This document shows positions 1 to 5,784 of a stretch of DNA of 5,784 nt, piece by piece. The DNA is from an uncultured Bacillus sp. Lineage in GTDB: Bacteria > Bacillota > Bacilli > Bacillales > DSM-1321. The notes beneath the pieces were generated by a model. The model had not been told where the DNA came from, ran no database searches, and worked only from the letters and a program-made list of their open reading frames with translations. The position numbers were made by a program, and so were the translations under genes. The DNA is taken from assembly GCA_934215995.1 (NCBI GenBank), contig CAKQBC010000170.1, forward strand, positions 1-5,784, read 5' to 3'. The stretch's first letter is position 1; the number at the start of each line of letters is the position of its first letter.

Positions 1-543
1 ATCGTATACAGTATTTTTAAAGTTGTATTCAAGAATAATAACCTGACAAAAACAAATAAACGCTTCCGTTATTTCCAAATAGCGACTGCCGCCCTGCAAT
101 CATTCACTCATGGTACGAACGATGCCCAAAAAGCAATGGGAATCATCACGATGGCACTGATTGCGAACGGTTACCAATCAGGAACGGATATTCAATTTTG
201 GGTACAATTCTCCTGCGCCTTGGCAATGGGGCTCGGTACATCCGTCGGGGGATGGAAAATCATTAAAACCGTCGGCGGCAAAATCATGAAAATCCGCCCT
301 GTCAATGGGGTCGCAGCAGATTTAACCGGAGCAACCGTCATATTCGGGGCAACTACAATCGGCTTGCCCGTCAGCACAACCCACGTCATTTCTTCCTCGA
401 TCCTTGGGGTAGGTTCGGCACATCGTCTGAAGGGCGTAAAATGGGGAACTGCACAACGTATGGTCATCACTTGGATCATCACATTGCCGATTTCAGGCGC
501 TCTTGCTGCAATCAGCTACTATATACTCGCTTTATTCCTATAA
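1..543 (+). CDS. pit: Inorganic phosphate transporter, PiT family (3' part; N-terminus outside window)
   Basis: The frame is open from base 1, giving 180 visible residues before TAA at 541-543. PiT proteins are low-affinity phosphate permeases of the cytoplasmic membrane that carry metal-phosphate or phosphate with a coupling cation. The visible part starts in a hydrophilic loop (residues 1-25, rich in Lys/Asn), followed by the family signature GTNDAQKAMGII (residues 38-49, bases 112-147). A second signature, GLPVSTTH, follows near residues 121-128, with GVAADLTGATVIFGA just before it. These two stretches are the inverted-repeat halves typical of the fold. The remainder alternates hydrophobic segments and ends in a membrane helix rich in Ile, Ala and Leu. 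Bacterial homologues have roughly 330 residues or more, so about half is missing upstream. A DUF47 accessory gene often precedes pit but would lie outside. The stop codon sits immediately before the terminator stem. The family call is secure; the symbol is by family. Confidence 0.93.
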   Translation: MVYSIFKVVFKNNNLTKTNKRFRYFQIATAALQSFTHGTNDAQKAMGIITMALIANGYQSGTDIQFWVQFSCALAMGLGTSVGGWKIIKTVGGKIMKIRPVNGVAADLTGATVIFGATTIGLPVSTTHVISSSILGVGSAHRLKGVKWGTAQRMVITWIITLPISGALAAISYYILALFL

Positions 544-544
544 T

Positions 545-578
545 AAAAACCTGAAAGGCTCGTTCCTTTCAGGTTTTT
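545..578. terminator. Bidirectional rho-independent terminator between convergent genes
   Basis: A perfect 14-bp stem is formed by AAAAACCTGAAAGG (545-558) and CCTTTCAGGTTTTT (565-578), with a 6-base loop, and further A-T pairs are possible outside it. On the plus strand it is followed by TTTTTATTTT. On the minus strand it is followed by a T-rich tail reading into the end of pit. It lies 1 base past the pit stop and 10 bases past the stop of the convergent minus-strand gene, so it can serve both transcripts. Confidence 0.92.
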
Positions 579-588
579 ATTTTGCTTT

Positions 589-1254
589 TTACAAAAAACG
601 TTTGTATCTCTTCAACGCATGGAACGGCTGGCTTTCCTTCGACTCCCCGAAGTATGGCACATCCTCATGGTATGGTGAAGCAAGCATCTCCCAATCATCG
701 TCTTCTTTCATGCATTTTATGTACAAGTCGTACCCTTCACCGTCCGATGGAAACATCGTCACCTTGGCTTCTTCGTGTTCCAGTGCAACATCAATCGCTT
801 TTTTCAGCCTGGTCAGGGATGCCCTGTCCCCTATTATAAACCCGTCCCCATGCCACGAACGCTGTCCATAGATATGCAGGAAATCATTTTCTTCGGGATA
901 TTCATCCTCAGCGAATAAGCTTTCCACTTGCCGCAGCACTTCTTCTTCATCTTCTATATTCAAGTACAATTCCCGGTTGAGATCATAATGCGGCTCATTC
1001 AGATGGATATAAAAATCCTTTGTAAGTTCATTCTCCTCTATTAGAAAAACCATTTCACTGTATTCCTCTTCCGTGTGCACATATGCCACTACATGAATGG
1101 CCCCTTCCCCCCTTCCGTATTCATACAGCATGCAATGCGGGGCAATTTGCGAAGATTGCCTAAACGCAAAACGATTTTTCCGCTTTTTCATATTCAGCAT
1201 TTTCGGGATTTTCGGCCTGCCCTTATATTCTACAACACCGTATAGCGCTGACAT
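589..1254 (-). CDS. Conserved-looking hypothetical protein, acidic, 221 residues
   Basis: I do not recognise a named function. The start (ATG, complement of 1252-1254) is well supported by AAGGAGG at 1262-1268, seven bases upstream, and the TAA stop lies next to a terminator. The protein appears cytoplasmic: no signal peptide or membrane helix is visible. Residues 14-30 are basic (KIPKMLNMKKRKNRFAF). Residues 60-125 are strongly acidic, with EEE and DEEE runs. A second region, about 132-190, has the pattern W-H-G-D-G-F-I-I-G-D-R, then a probable amphipathic helix (LTRLKKAIDVALEHEEA), then SDGEGYDLYIK. It resembles a small compact domain seen in uncharacterised Firmicutes proteins, though I cannot name it from memory. 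The C-terminus is basic again (LKRYKRFL). It is monocistronic, convergent with pit and divergent from adeR. Base composition does not stand out from the neighbours. Confidence 0.85.
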   Translation of the reverse strand: MSALYGVVEYKGRPKIPKMLNMKKRKNRFAFRQSSQIAPHCMLYEYGRGEGAIHVVAYVHTEEEYSEMVFLIEENELTKDFYIHLNEPHYDLNRELYLNIEDEEEVLRQVESLFAEDEYPEENDFLHIYGQRSWHGDGFIIGDRASLTRLKKAIDVALEHEEAKVTMFPSDGEGYDLYIKCMKEDDDWEMLASPYHEDVPYFGESKESQPFHALKRYKRFL

Positions 1255-1261
1255 CGGTTCC

Positions 1262-1268
1262 CCTCCTT
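1262..1268 (-). promoter_or_regulatory. Ribosome binding site of the 221-residue protein
   Basis: The complement reads AAGGAGG, within AAAAGGAGGGG, spaced 7 bases from the ATG. It fixes the start of the minus-strand gene. Confidence 0.85.
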
Positions 1269-1284
1269 TTTATCCTCTTCCTTT

Positions 1285-1313
1285 TACATAACCAGGCAAT
1301 TTTAAATTGTCCA
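1285..1313 (-). promoter_or_regulatory. Candidate sigma-A promoter for the minus-strand hypothetical gene
   Basis: Read on the minus strand: -35 TGGACA (complement of 1308-1313), a 17-base spacer, then -10 TATGTA (complement of 1285-1290). The match is 5 of 6 at -35 and 4 of 6 at -10. Transcription would start about 25 bases before the start codon, leaving just enough leader for the ribosome site. The -35 overlaps that of the candidate plus-strand promoter. A second minus-strand -10, a perfect TATAAT at 1328-1333, has no fitting -35. Confidence 0.45.
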
Positions 1314-1335
1314 AACCTTTCTTTTTCATTATAAA
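1307..1335 (+). promoter_or_regulatory. Candidate sigma-A promoter reading toward adeR
   Basis: TTGTCC (1307-1312), a 17-base spacer, and TATAAA (1330-1335) predict a start near 1342. This would leave a leader of about 100 bases to the ATG at 1446, or 180 bases to the ATG at 1524. An alternative -10, TATGAT at 1482-1487, lies closer to the second start but has only a weak -35 (TTTCAA). Confidence 0.4.
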
Positions 1336-1506
1336 GCGAAACGCCAATCCATGGAGGGTTTTTCTATTATCGAACTCATGAAGCTGGCGGGATTGCCGAT
1401 TCCGGCATGCTCAGTGATTGGTAAACCTTTAAGGAGCCTCTTTTTATGTTTTTAAAATTTTCAAAACTAACCTATTTATATTATGATACAAATAAGGCTG
1501 GCAAAA

Positions 1507-1513
1507 AAAGGAG
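1507..1513 (+). promoter_or_regulatory. Ribosome binding site for the preferred adeR start
   Basis: AAAGGAG lies 10 bases before ATG 1524. A competing site, AAGGAG at 1431-1436, lies 9 bases before the in-frame ATG at 1446. The sequence alone does not decide between them. Confidence 0.55.
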
Positions 1514-1523
1514 CATCGGTACT

Positions 1524-2783
1524 ATGGACAATCATAAAGATATTTTCAAAGGACTAAACGGGGACCTAACGGAATTCGCCGATCTCGTAAGTTCCGTCCT
1601 GGAGTGCCCCATCACGCTCGAGGATGCCAATCATCGCCTGCTTGCATACAGTGTCCACAACCATTTGAGCGACCCGGTCAGAATATCGACAATCATCAGC
1701 AGGCGCGTTCCCGAAAAAATCATAAACAGTCTATGGAAAGAGGGCTATATGCCGCGTCTTCTGAAAGAATCTGAACCTGTCATTATCCCTTCATTAAATA
1801 ATATGGAATTTGCAAGAAGAGCTGCAATTGCGGTCAGAAAAAACGAAGAAGTACTCGGGTTTATATGGGCTCTTGAATCGGCACGCACCTTTACTGACAA
1901 AGACATCGATTTTCTGAAGCTGGCAGCCAAAGAGGCCAAAAATCAAATATTGCAGGGACACGGCAGAAAAAACAGGCAGCAGGAGAACAGCCAGGAGTTT
2001 GTGTGGCAGCTTCTTACGGGCCATTTTGAATCGGAACAAGAAATCCGTGATGCCTGCGCCAAACGGAACATAATTTTGCCTACCCTTTATTCTGTTGTCG
2101 TTTTCACCTTCCCGGCAGCCATCGACCAGACGGTTGAACGCCATATATCGTATATGCTGACGACAACCCAAAAGATAAAAGCCAGCCTGTATACTGTTGA
2201 CCAGAACCGGCTCATTATTCTTGCATCCCCTTCTGTGCAAAAGGACTTCACAGGATCTTTATCCGATTTTATAGAATCCTTCATCACAGGTATGAAAACC
2301 CGTTTCCAGATTGACGGCATAAAAGGCGGCTGCGGCCAATCGTATGAGTCGTACCTGAAAGCCAGGAATACATATGACGAAGCTGTATACACCATCATGC
2401 TTCAGGATATCTTTCCCGATTCAGCCGGACGGCTTATGAACTTCGCCTCTCTTGGGGCCTATCAGTATTTAAGGGACCTGGCCGGAAGGCAGCTATCAAA
2501 CATATACCAACTCTGCCTGGAACAGCTGAGGGAATACGATACGAAAAATAACACAAACCTTTTCAGCACTTTAAAAACCTTTCTTTATAAGGATGCTAAC
2601 CCGCATGATACTGCAAATGAACTGCATCTGCATGTCAATACAATCCATTACCGGCTAAAGCGAATCGGGGAAATCACAAACATCAATATGAAAGATCCGG
2701 TTGCCAAGATGTCCCTTTCTCTTGAAATCCTGCTGATGCAATATAATGTCTATATGAAAAACAAAAAGATGACACATACATAA
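1524..2783 (+). CDS. adeR: AdeR-type PucR/CdaR-family transcriptional activator of alanine dehydrogenase
   Basis: A cytoplasmic DNA-binding regulator of 419 residues from this start. Residues about 18-144 form a GAF-like sensor region (VLECPITLEDANHRLLAYS through LESARTFTDKDIDFLKLAA). About 160-294 is the GGDEF-like central domain of CdaR/PucR proteins, with GGCGQSYESYLKARNTYDEA at 268-287. The C-terminus carries the family helix-turn-helix (HTH_30 type): DANPHDTANELHLHVNTIHYRLKRIGEI, about 358-385. The gene lies immediately upstream of ald in the same direction, as in B. subtilis, where AdeR (formerly YukF) is needed for basal and alanine-induced ald expression; this supports the specific assignment. 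Start choice: ATG 1524 has AAAGGAG at 1507-1513 (10-base spacing). An in-frame ATG at 1446 with AAGGAG at 1431-1436 (9-base spacing) would add 26 residues of AT-rich, non-domain-like sequence, giving 445. I prefer 1524 because the sensor domain starts soon after it, but the longer form cannot be excluded. Confidence 0.85.
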   Translation: MDNHKDIFKGLNGDLTEFADLVSSVLECPITLEDANHRLLAYSVHNHLSDPVRISTIISRRVPEKIINSLWKEGYMPRLLKESEPVIIPSLNNMEFARRAAIAVRKNEEVLGFIWALESARTFTDKDIDFLKLAAKEAKNQILQGHGRKNRQQENSQEFVWQLLTGHFESEQEIRDACAKRNIILPTLYSVVVFTFPAAIDQTVERHISYMLTTTQKIKASLYTVDQNRLIILASPSVQKDFTGSLSDFIESFITGMKTRFQIDGIKGGCGQSYESYLKARNTYDEAVYTIMLQDIFPDSAGRLMNFASLGAYQYLRDLAGRQLSNIYQLCLEQLREYDTKNNTNLFSTLKTFLYKDANPHDTANELHLHVNTIHYRLKRIGEITNINMKDPVAKMSLSLEILLMQYNVYMKNKKMTHT

Positions 2784-2838
2784 AGTACACTTTTAAGTAA
2801 GCTCCCTGAAGGCCCGTTTCCTCTGAAGGATGGAACGA

Positions 2839-2863
2839 CCCCTTAATCAGTGGGGCTTTTCTT
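2839..2863 (+). terminator. Weak possible terminator after adeR
   Basis: CCCC (2839-2842) can pair with GGGG (2852-2855) over a 9-base loop, followed by CTTTTCTT. The stem is only 4 bp, so termination would be inefficient. It lies 55 bases beyond the adeR stop. No stronger hairpin with a T run is visible before ald, so some adeR transcripts may read into ald. Confidence 0.25.
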
Positions 2864-3006
2864 CATCTTTGCCTGCTGGTAAGCATTCTGTGACTGCTAA
2901 TCGGTATATTAGTGGAGTATATCGGAATATGAAACAGGGTAAAAGCTATGTTAAGCTGATATCCGACAATTCCTTACAGCCAAATCGCACACAACAAATA
3001 ATTCCT

Positions 3007-3028
3007 GATTTGTAGAATTATACAAATC
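3007..3028. promoter_or_regulatory. Inverted repeat, candidate AdeR operator upstream of ald
   Basis: GATTTGTA (3007-3014) and TACAAATC (3021-3028) are perfect inverted repeats of 8 bp separated by GAATTA. The centre, 3017.5, is 74.5 bases upstream of the start predicted from the -10 box at 3080-3085. As I recall, the published B. subtilis AdeR work places an essential inverted repeat at -74.5 relative to the ald start, bound by AdeR and possibly also acting as a terminator. Here the stem is AT-rich and followed by T-rich sequence, so any terminator role would be weak. The geometry is seen directly; binding is inference. Confidence 0.7.
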
Positions 3029-3079
3029 GAATTGTTTTGATTTTTCCGAAACCACAAAGAAAATATCGCCGAAGGAGCT

Positions 3080-3085
3080 TATACT
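3080..3085 (+). promoter_or_regulatory. -10 box of the ald promoter (activator-dependent type)
   Basis: TATACT matches 5 of 6 of the sigma-A -10 consensus. The -35 position (3057-3062, AAGAAA) has no resemblance to TTGACA at spacings of 16-18, as expected for a promoter that depends on an activator. The predicted start is near 3092, 31 bases before the ATG. Confidence 0.55.
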
Positions 3086-3107
3086 TTTATAAAGTCATAC
3101 TTATTTT

Positions 3108-3113
3108 TGGAGG
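3108..3113 (+). promoter_or_regulatory. Ribosome binding site of ald
   Basis: TGGAGG is spaced 9 bases from ATG 3123. It supports that start, which also matches the conserved [11 protein letters not shown]-terminus of the family. Confidence 0.8.
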
Positions 3114-3122
3114 TTTTTACTG

Positions 3123-4268
3123 ATGCGCATAGGAATACCGAGAGAAATCAAAAACAATGAGAACCGTGTCGCCATCACGCCGGCAGGAGTCATTGCACTG
3201 AAAAAAGCCGGACACGACATTTGGGTGGAAACGGAAGCCGGTGTTGGAAGCGGATTCACAAATGATTCTTACTTAGCCGCCGGTGCATCGATCATTGACG
3301 ACGCAGCCAAGCTTTGGGCTGAATCAGAAATGATCATGAAAGTAAAAGAACCGCTTCCCAGTGAATACGCTCATTTTCGTCCAGGATTGATCCTGTTCAC
3401 TTATTTACATTTGGCAGCTGAACCAGAGCTGACAAAAGCATTAGTAGAGAAAGGTGTATTGGCGATAGCCTATGAAACCGTATCCGTCAACCGCACGCTT
3501 CCTCTTCTTACGCCAATGAGTGAAGTGGCAGGCAGGATGGCTGCCCAAATCGGGTCGCAATTCCTGGAGAAATCAAAAGGCGGAAAGGGCATTTTGCTAG
3601 GAGGAGTGCCTGGTGTTAAGCGTGGTAAAGTCGCCATTATCGGCGGGGGCGTTGTCGGAACGAACGCCGCCAAAATCGCCATCGGTCTCGGCGCCGATGT
3701 TACCATGCTAGATGTTAATCCTGATCGCCTGCGCCAATTGGATGATATATTCGGAAACCAAATCACGACGTTGATTTCAAACCCTTATAACATTGCAGAT
3801 ACTGTAGCCGATTCAGACCTGGTAATCGGAGCCGTTCTGATTCCGGGTGCAAAAGCGCCTAAGCTCGTAACTGAAGACATGGTGAAGGGAATGTCCCCAG
3901 GATCGGTCATCGTTGACGTTGCCGTGGATCAGGGAGGGATTTTCGAAACAGTTGACCATATCACGACACATGATAACCCGACATATACGAAACACGGGGT
4001 TGTCCATTACGCAGTCGCCAATATGCCAGGGGCAGTTCCGCGTACATCGACGATTGCCTTAACGAATGTGACAGTGCCATATGCTCTGCAGATTGCAAAC
4101 AAAGGCGCCGTAGATGCAATCCTATCAAATGAAGCGCTTCTTAAAGGGGTCAATGTGGCAAACGGAAAAGTCACATTTGAAGCTGTTGCCGCAGATTTAG
4201 GATATGATTACGTACCTGCTGAAATGGCACTCCATTCAAAAGAAAATGGGTCTCCCCACTACAGCTGA
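3123..4268 (+). CDS. ald: Alanine dehydrogenase
   Basis: Catalyses L-alanine + NAD+ + H2O to pyruvate + NH4+ + NADH in the cytoplasm, normally as a hexamer. It lets the cell use alanine as carbon, nitrogen and energy source, and in B. subtilis it is required for normal sporulation. The 381 residues are close to the usual length of about 371-378. The N-terminal substrate domain begins [17 protein letters not shown], with substrate-binding Arg15 and catalytic Lys75 (MKVKEP). The segment TYLHLA carries catalytic His96. The NAD-binding Rossmann motif GGGVVG is at 174-179, with acidic Asp197 at the end of the second strand for the ribose. VAVDQGG near 266-272 contains the catalytic Asp269. All expected residues are present, so the enzyme should be active. 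The last residues ([11 protein letters not shown]) are variable in the family. The gene is transcribed alone, from a promoter likely activated by the AdeR homologue encoded upstream, and ends at a strong terminator. Confidence 0.98.
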   Translation: MRIGIPREIKNNENRVAITPAGVIALKKAGHDIWVETEAGVGSGFTNDSYLAAGASIIDDAAKLWAESEMIMKVKEPLPSEYAHFRPGLILFTYLHLAAEPELTKALVEKGVLAIAYETVSVNRTLPLLTPMSEVAGRMAAQIGSQFLEKSKGGKGILLGGVPGVKRGKVAIIGGGVVGTNAAKIAIGLGADVTMLDVNPDRLRQLDDIFGNQITTLISNPYNIADTVADSDLVIGAVLIPGAKAPKLVTEDMVKGMSPGSVIVDVAVDQGGIFETVDHITTHDNPTYTKHGVVHYAVANMPGAVPRTSTIALTNVTVPYALQIANKGAVDAILSNEALLKGVNVANGKVTFEAVAADLGYDYVPAEMALHSKENGSPHYS

Positions 4269-4285
4269 ATGACATGCATAAATAT

Positions 4286-4336
4286 AAGCTGGACTTGGAA
4301 AAGTAATAATATTGCTTTTCCAAGTCCAGCTTTTTT
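4286..4336 (+). terminator. Strong rho-independent terminator of ald
   Basis: A perfect 18-bp stem is formed by AAGCTGGACTTGGAAAAG (4286-4303) and CTTTTCCAAGTCCAGCTT (4315-4332). The loop is 11 bases, and a run of six T ends at 4336. It begins 18 bases after the ald stop and separates ald from the downstream transporter gene. Confidence 0.95.
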
Positions 4337-4414
4337 ACGTTCCTAATTCATATTTATTATACAAGTATATTCAAAATATTTATAATTGTTATTTCTATTG
4401 GTATTATTATTCAA

Positions 4415-4443
4415 TTGACCATTAACTATTATTATTTTAAAAT
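4415..4443 (+). promoter_or_regulatory. Sigma-A promoter of the peptide transporter gene
   Basis: TTGACC (4415-4420), a 17-base spacer, and TAAAAT (4438-4443) match 5 of 6 at each box with ideal spacing. The predicted start is near 4450, giving a leader of about 54 bases. The surrounding DNA (4341-4480) is very AT-rich. A perfect 14-base palindrome, TTATTTTAAAATAA (4432-4445), covers the -10 box. Confidence 0.7.
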
Positions 4444-4489
4444 AACCATTGTCACTTAACTTCATTTCTTTAATACAGTAAACTATTAC

Positions 4490-4495
4490 AGGAGG
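4490..4495 (+). promoter_or_regulatory. Ribosome binding site of the peptide transporter gene
   Basis: AGGAGG is spaced 8 bases from ATG 4504. It fixes the start of the transporter. Confidence 0.85.
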
Positions 4496-4503
4496 AAAAC
4501 ATA

Positions 4504-5784
4504 ATGGGGACTACATCAGCTGTTCATACTAAAAAACACCCACCGGGGTTATTTTTATTGTTCTTCACAGAGATGTGGGAAAGATTCAGCTATTATGGAA
4601 TGAGGGGTATCCTTGTTCTTTATTTAACAACTGAACTTGTAAGCGGCGGCCTTGGCATGAGCGCGACCGCTGCCATGAGTATCTATGGTTTTTACACAGG
4701 AGCGGCTTATATCGCTCCACTTATCGGCGGTTGGCTGTCAGATAAATATTTGGGCAAACGCCATGCCATCACAATTGGTGGTATTACAATGGCGATCGGT
4801 AACTTCGTCATTTTCTGGGAGCAGACACAATGGGCAATGTTCCTTGGTCTTGTTCTATTGATTATCGGTAATGGTTTCTTCAAGCCAAATATTTCTTCCC
4901 TTCTCGGGGATTTGTATGATTTGAATGACCCGAAACGTGATGCAGCATACACAATCTTCTATATGGGTATTAACGTAGGTGCCTTCTTCGCTCCTTTGGT
5001 TATTGCCTTGATTACTGACAAAATCATGGGCGGCATGCAAGGCGACGTGATGGTATATGGATACAAATGGGGCTTCCTTGCTTCATCAATCGGTATGGTG
5101 ATCGGCCAAGTCCTTTACAACACGTTGGGCAACAAATACTTAGGCGAACATGGCCTGAAACCGGTTGGGCGTGCAGTCAATGAAAAAGGTGTTTCTACAA
5201 AAAAACCGTTAACGAAAGTAGAAAAAGAACGTACTGCTGTAATCTTGATCCTAGCTTGCTTCGTAATCTTCTTCTGGGCTGGCTTCGAACAAGCAGGAAG
5301 CTCATTGACATTGTACACAAACACATTTGTTGACCGTACTTTATTCGGATTCGAAATTCCTACACCATGGTTCCAATCAATTAACCCGTTATTCATCGTA
5401 TTGTTGGCGCCTGTTGTATCTATGATCTGGACGAAACTTGCCCACTCAAAACGAGGCGATATCAGTACGCCTGCTAAGATGGCACTTGGGATGATTCTAT
5501 TGGGATCAGGTTTCTTGATCCTGTTAATTGCGGTACTTGGTACAGGAAACAATCCTGAAGCGGCATTCCAGCCTGCTCATGTTATGTTCATTATCATGAC
5601 TTACTTCTTCCATACGCTTGGTGAACTGTGCCTGTCTCCAATCGGCTTATCAATGGTCAGCCGCATGGCTCCGCTTAAGCTGGCATCCCTATTGATGGGT
5701 GTTTGGATGGCAAGTACAGGGGTTGCAAACGTACTGGCTGGACAACTGGCTTCTGTCACACAATCACTTGGATATTTCGAAGTT
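4504..5784 (+). CDS. POT-family proton-coupled di/tripeptide transporter (3' end outside window)
   Basis: The frame stays open for 427 codons from ATG 4504 to the window end. Bacterial members have about 460-500 residues, so only the last one or two helices are missing. The protein is a 14-helix major facilitator of the DtpT/YclF type that imports di- and tripeptides with protons. Helix 1 carries the ExxER proton-coupling motif with the family block EMWERFSYYGMR (residues 23-34). GGWLSDKYLGKRHAITIGG (75-93) is the first PTR2 signature, and Lys127 follows in GNGFFKPNIS. FYMGINVGAFFAP (152-164) is the second PTR2 signature. Helix 7 has FFWAGFEQAGSS with Glu262, and TLGELCLSPIGLS (371-383) carries Glu374; both acidic residues are conserved peptide-binding or coupling positions. 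The loop at about 215-245 is hydrophilic and basic. The gene has its own promoter and ribosome site. Sitting downstream of ald suggests peptide-derived alanine as a shared theme, which is inference. Confidence 0.95.
   Translation, partial: MGTTSAVHTKKHPPGLFLLFFTEMWERFSYYGMRGILVLYLTTELVSGGLGMSATAAMSIYGFYTGAAYIAPLIGGWLSDKYLGKRHAITIGGITMAIGNFVIFWEQTQWAMFLGLVLLIIGNGFFKPNISSLLGDLYDLNDPKRDAAYTIFYMGINVGAFFAPLVIALITDKIMGGMQGDVMVYGYKWGFLASSIGMVIGQVLYNTLGNKYLGEHGLKPVGRAVNEKGVSTKKPLTKVEKERTAVILILACFVIFFWAGFEQAGSSLTLYTNTFVDRTLFGFEIPTPWFQSINPLFIVLLAPVVSMIWTKLAHSKRGDISTPAKMALGMILLGSGFLILLIAVLGTGNNPEAAFQPAHVMFIIMTYFFHTLGELCLSPIGLSMVSRMAPLKLASLLMGVWMASTGVANVLAGQLASVTQSLGYFEV

Larger units (their letters stand above)
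2784..3122. other. Intergenic region between adeR and ald (339 bases)
   Basis: I find no convincing gene here. A 61-codon frame at 2830-3015 lacks a usable ribosome site. The left part holds the weak CCCC/GGGG hairpin and a small CTAAT/ATTAG repeat around 2898-2913. The right part is AT-rich and carries the operator candidate (3007-3028), a -10 box (3080-3085) and the ald ribosome site (3108-3113). I see no T-box or riboswitch-like leader. The predicted ald leader is only about 31 bases, so control is most likely at initiation. Confidence 0.7.

Noticed and set aside
503..871. Plus-strand open frame spanning the end of pit and the antisense of the 221-residue gene
   Set aside because: It crosses the terminator hairpin and is a shadow of the well-supported minus-strand gene, with no ribosome site of its own.
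1328..1333. Perfect TATAAT on the minus strand upstream of the 221-residue gene
   Set aside because: There is no -35-like sequence at 16-18 bases and no extended -10 TG, and the composition is AT-rich. The promoter at 1285-1313 fits better.
1455..1469. Possible CodY half-site (AATTTTC) in the adeR leader
   Set aside because: The left half matches but the right half mostly does not, with five mismatches overall.
2830..3015. 61-codon open frame between adeR and ald
   Set aside because: There is no ribosome site at proper spacing (AAGG directly abuts the ATG), the product is not recognisable, and the frame runs into the operator repeat.
3470..3766. Minus-strand open frame inside ald
   Set aside because: It lies entirely within a complete, conserved enzyme gene. 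The product is Pro/Thr-rich as expected for an antisense shadow.
4366..4380. Possible CodY box upstream of the peptide transporter
   Set aside because: It has four mismatches to AATTTTCWGAAAATT in very AT-rich DNA, which is not distinguishable from chance.
5115..5552. 145-codon minus-strand frame inside the transporter gene
   Set aside because: It is antisense to conserved POT motifs and has no start signals or recognisable product.

Overview
The window reads as ordinary chromosome of a low-to-moderate GC Gram-positive of the Bacillus/Peribacillus type. The support is strong AGGAGG-type ribosome binding sites, U-tailed hairpin terminators, sigma-A-like promoters, and above all an adeR-ald gene pair arranged as in Bacillus subtilis. 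I see no mobile element, CRISPR array, RNA gene or phage feature.

Layout, left to right. The first 543 bases are the 3' part of a PiT-type inorganic phosphate transporter. It converges on a minus-strand gene for an unrecognised acidic 221-residue protein (589-1254), and the two share one bidirectional terminator hairpin (545-578). From about 1255 to 1523 lies a divergent control region. It has candidate back-to-back promoters whose -35 boxes overlap, plus a 34-codon open frame of doubtful status. Next comes a PucR/CdaR-family regulator (1524-2783, possibly starting at 1446), which I assign as AdeR, the activator of alanine dehydrogenase. A 339-base intergenic region follows. It holds a near-perfect operator candidate, an 8-bp inverted repeat with a 6-base spacer at 3007-3028, and a -10 box without a recognisable -35. 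Then comes ald (3123-4268), complete with all expected catalytic residues and closed by a strong 18-bp terminator. After an AT-rich promoter region, a POT-family proton-coupled di/tripeptide transporter begins at 4504 and runs off the window end.

How the genes may work together. AdeR would sense alanine (directly or indirectly) and switch on ald, which deaminates L-alanine to pyruvate and ammonia with NAD+. In B. subtilis this supplies carbon and energy and is needed for normal sporulation. The peptide transporter has its own promoter and is separated from ald by a terminator, so it is not in the ald operon. Peptide import would nevertheless be a natural source of alanine; that link is inference. 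The most informative observation is that the inverted repeat upstream of ald sits 74.5 bases upstream of the start site predicted from the -10 box, matching the AdeR site position I recall from B. subtilis. No previously undescribed system is evident.
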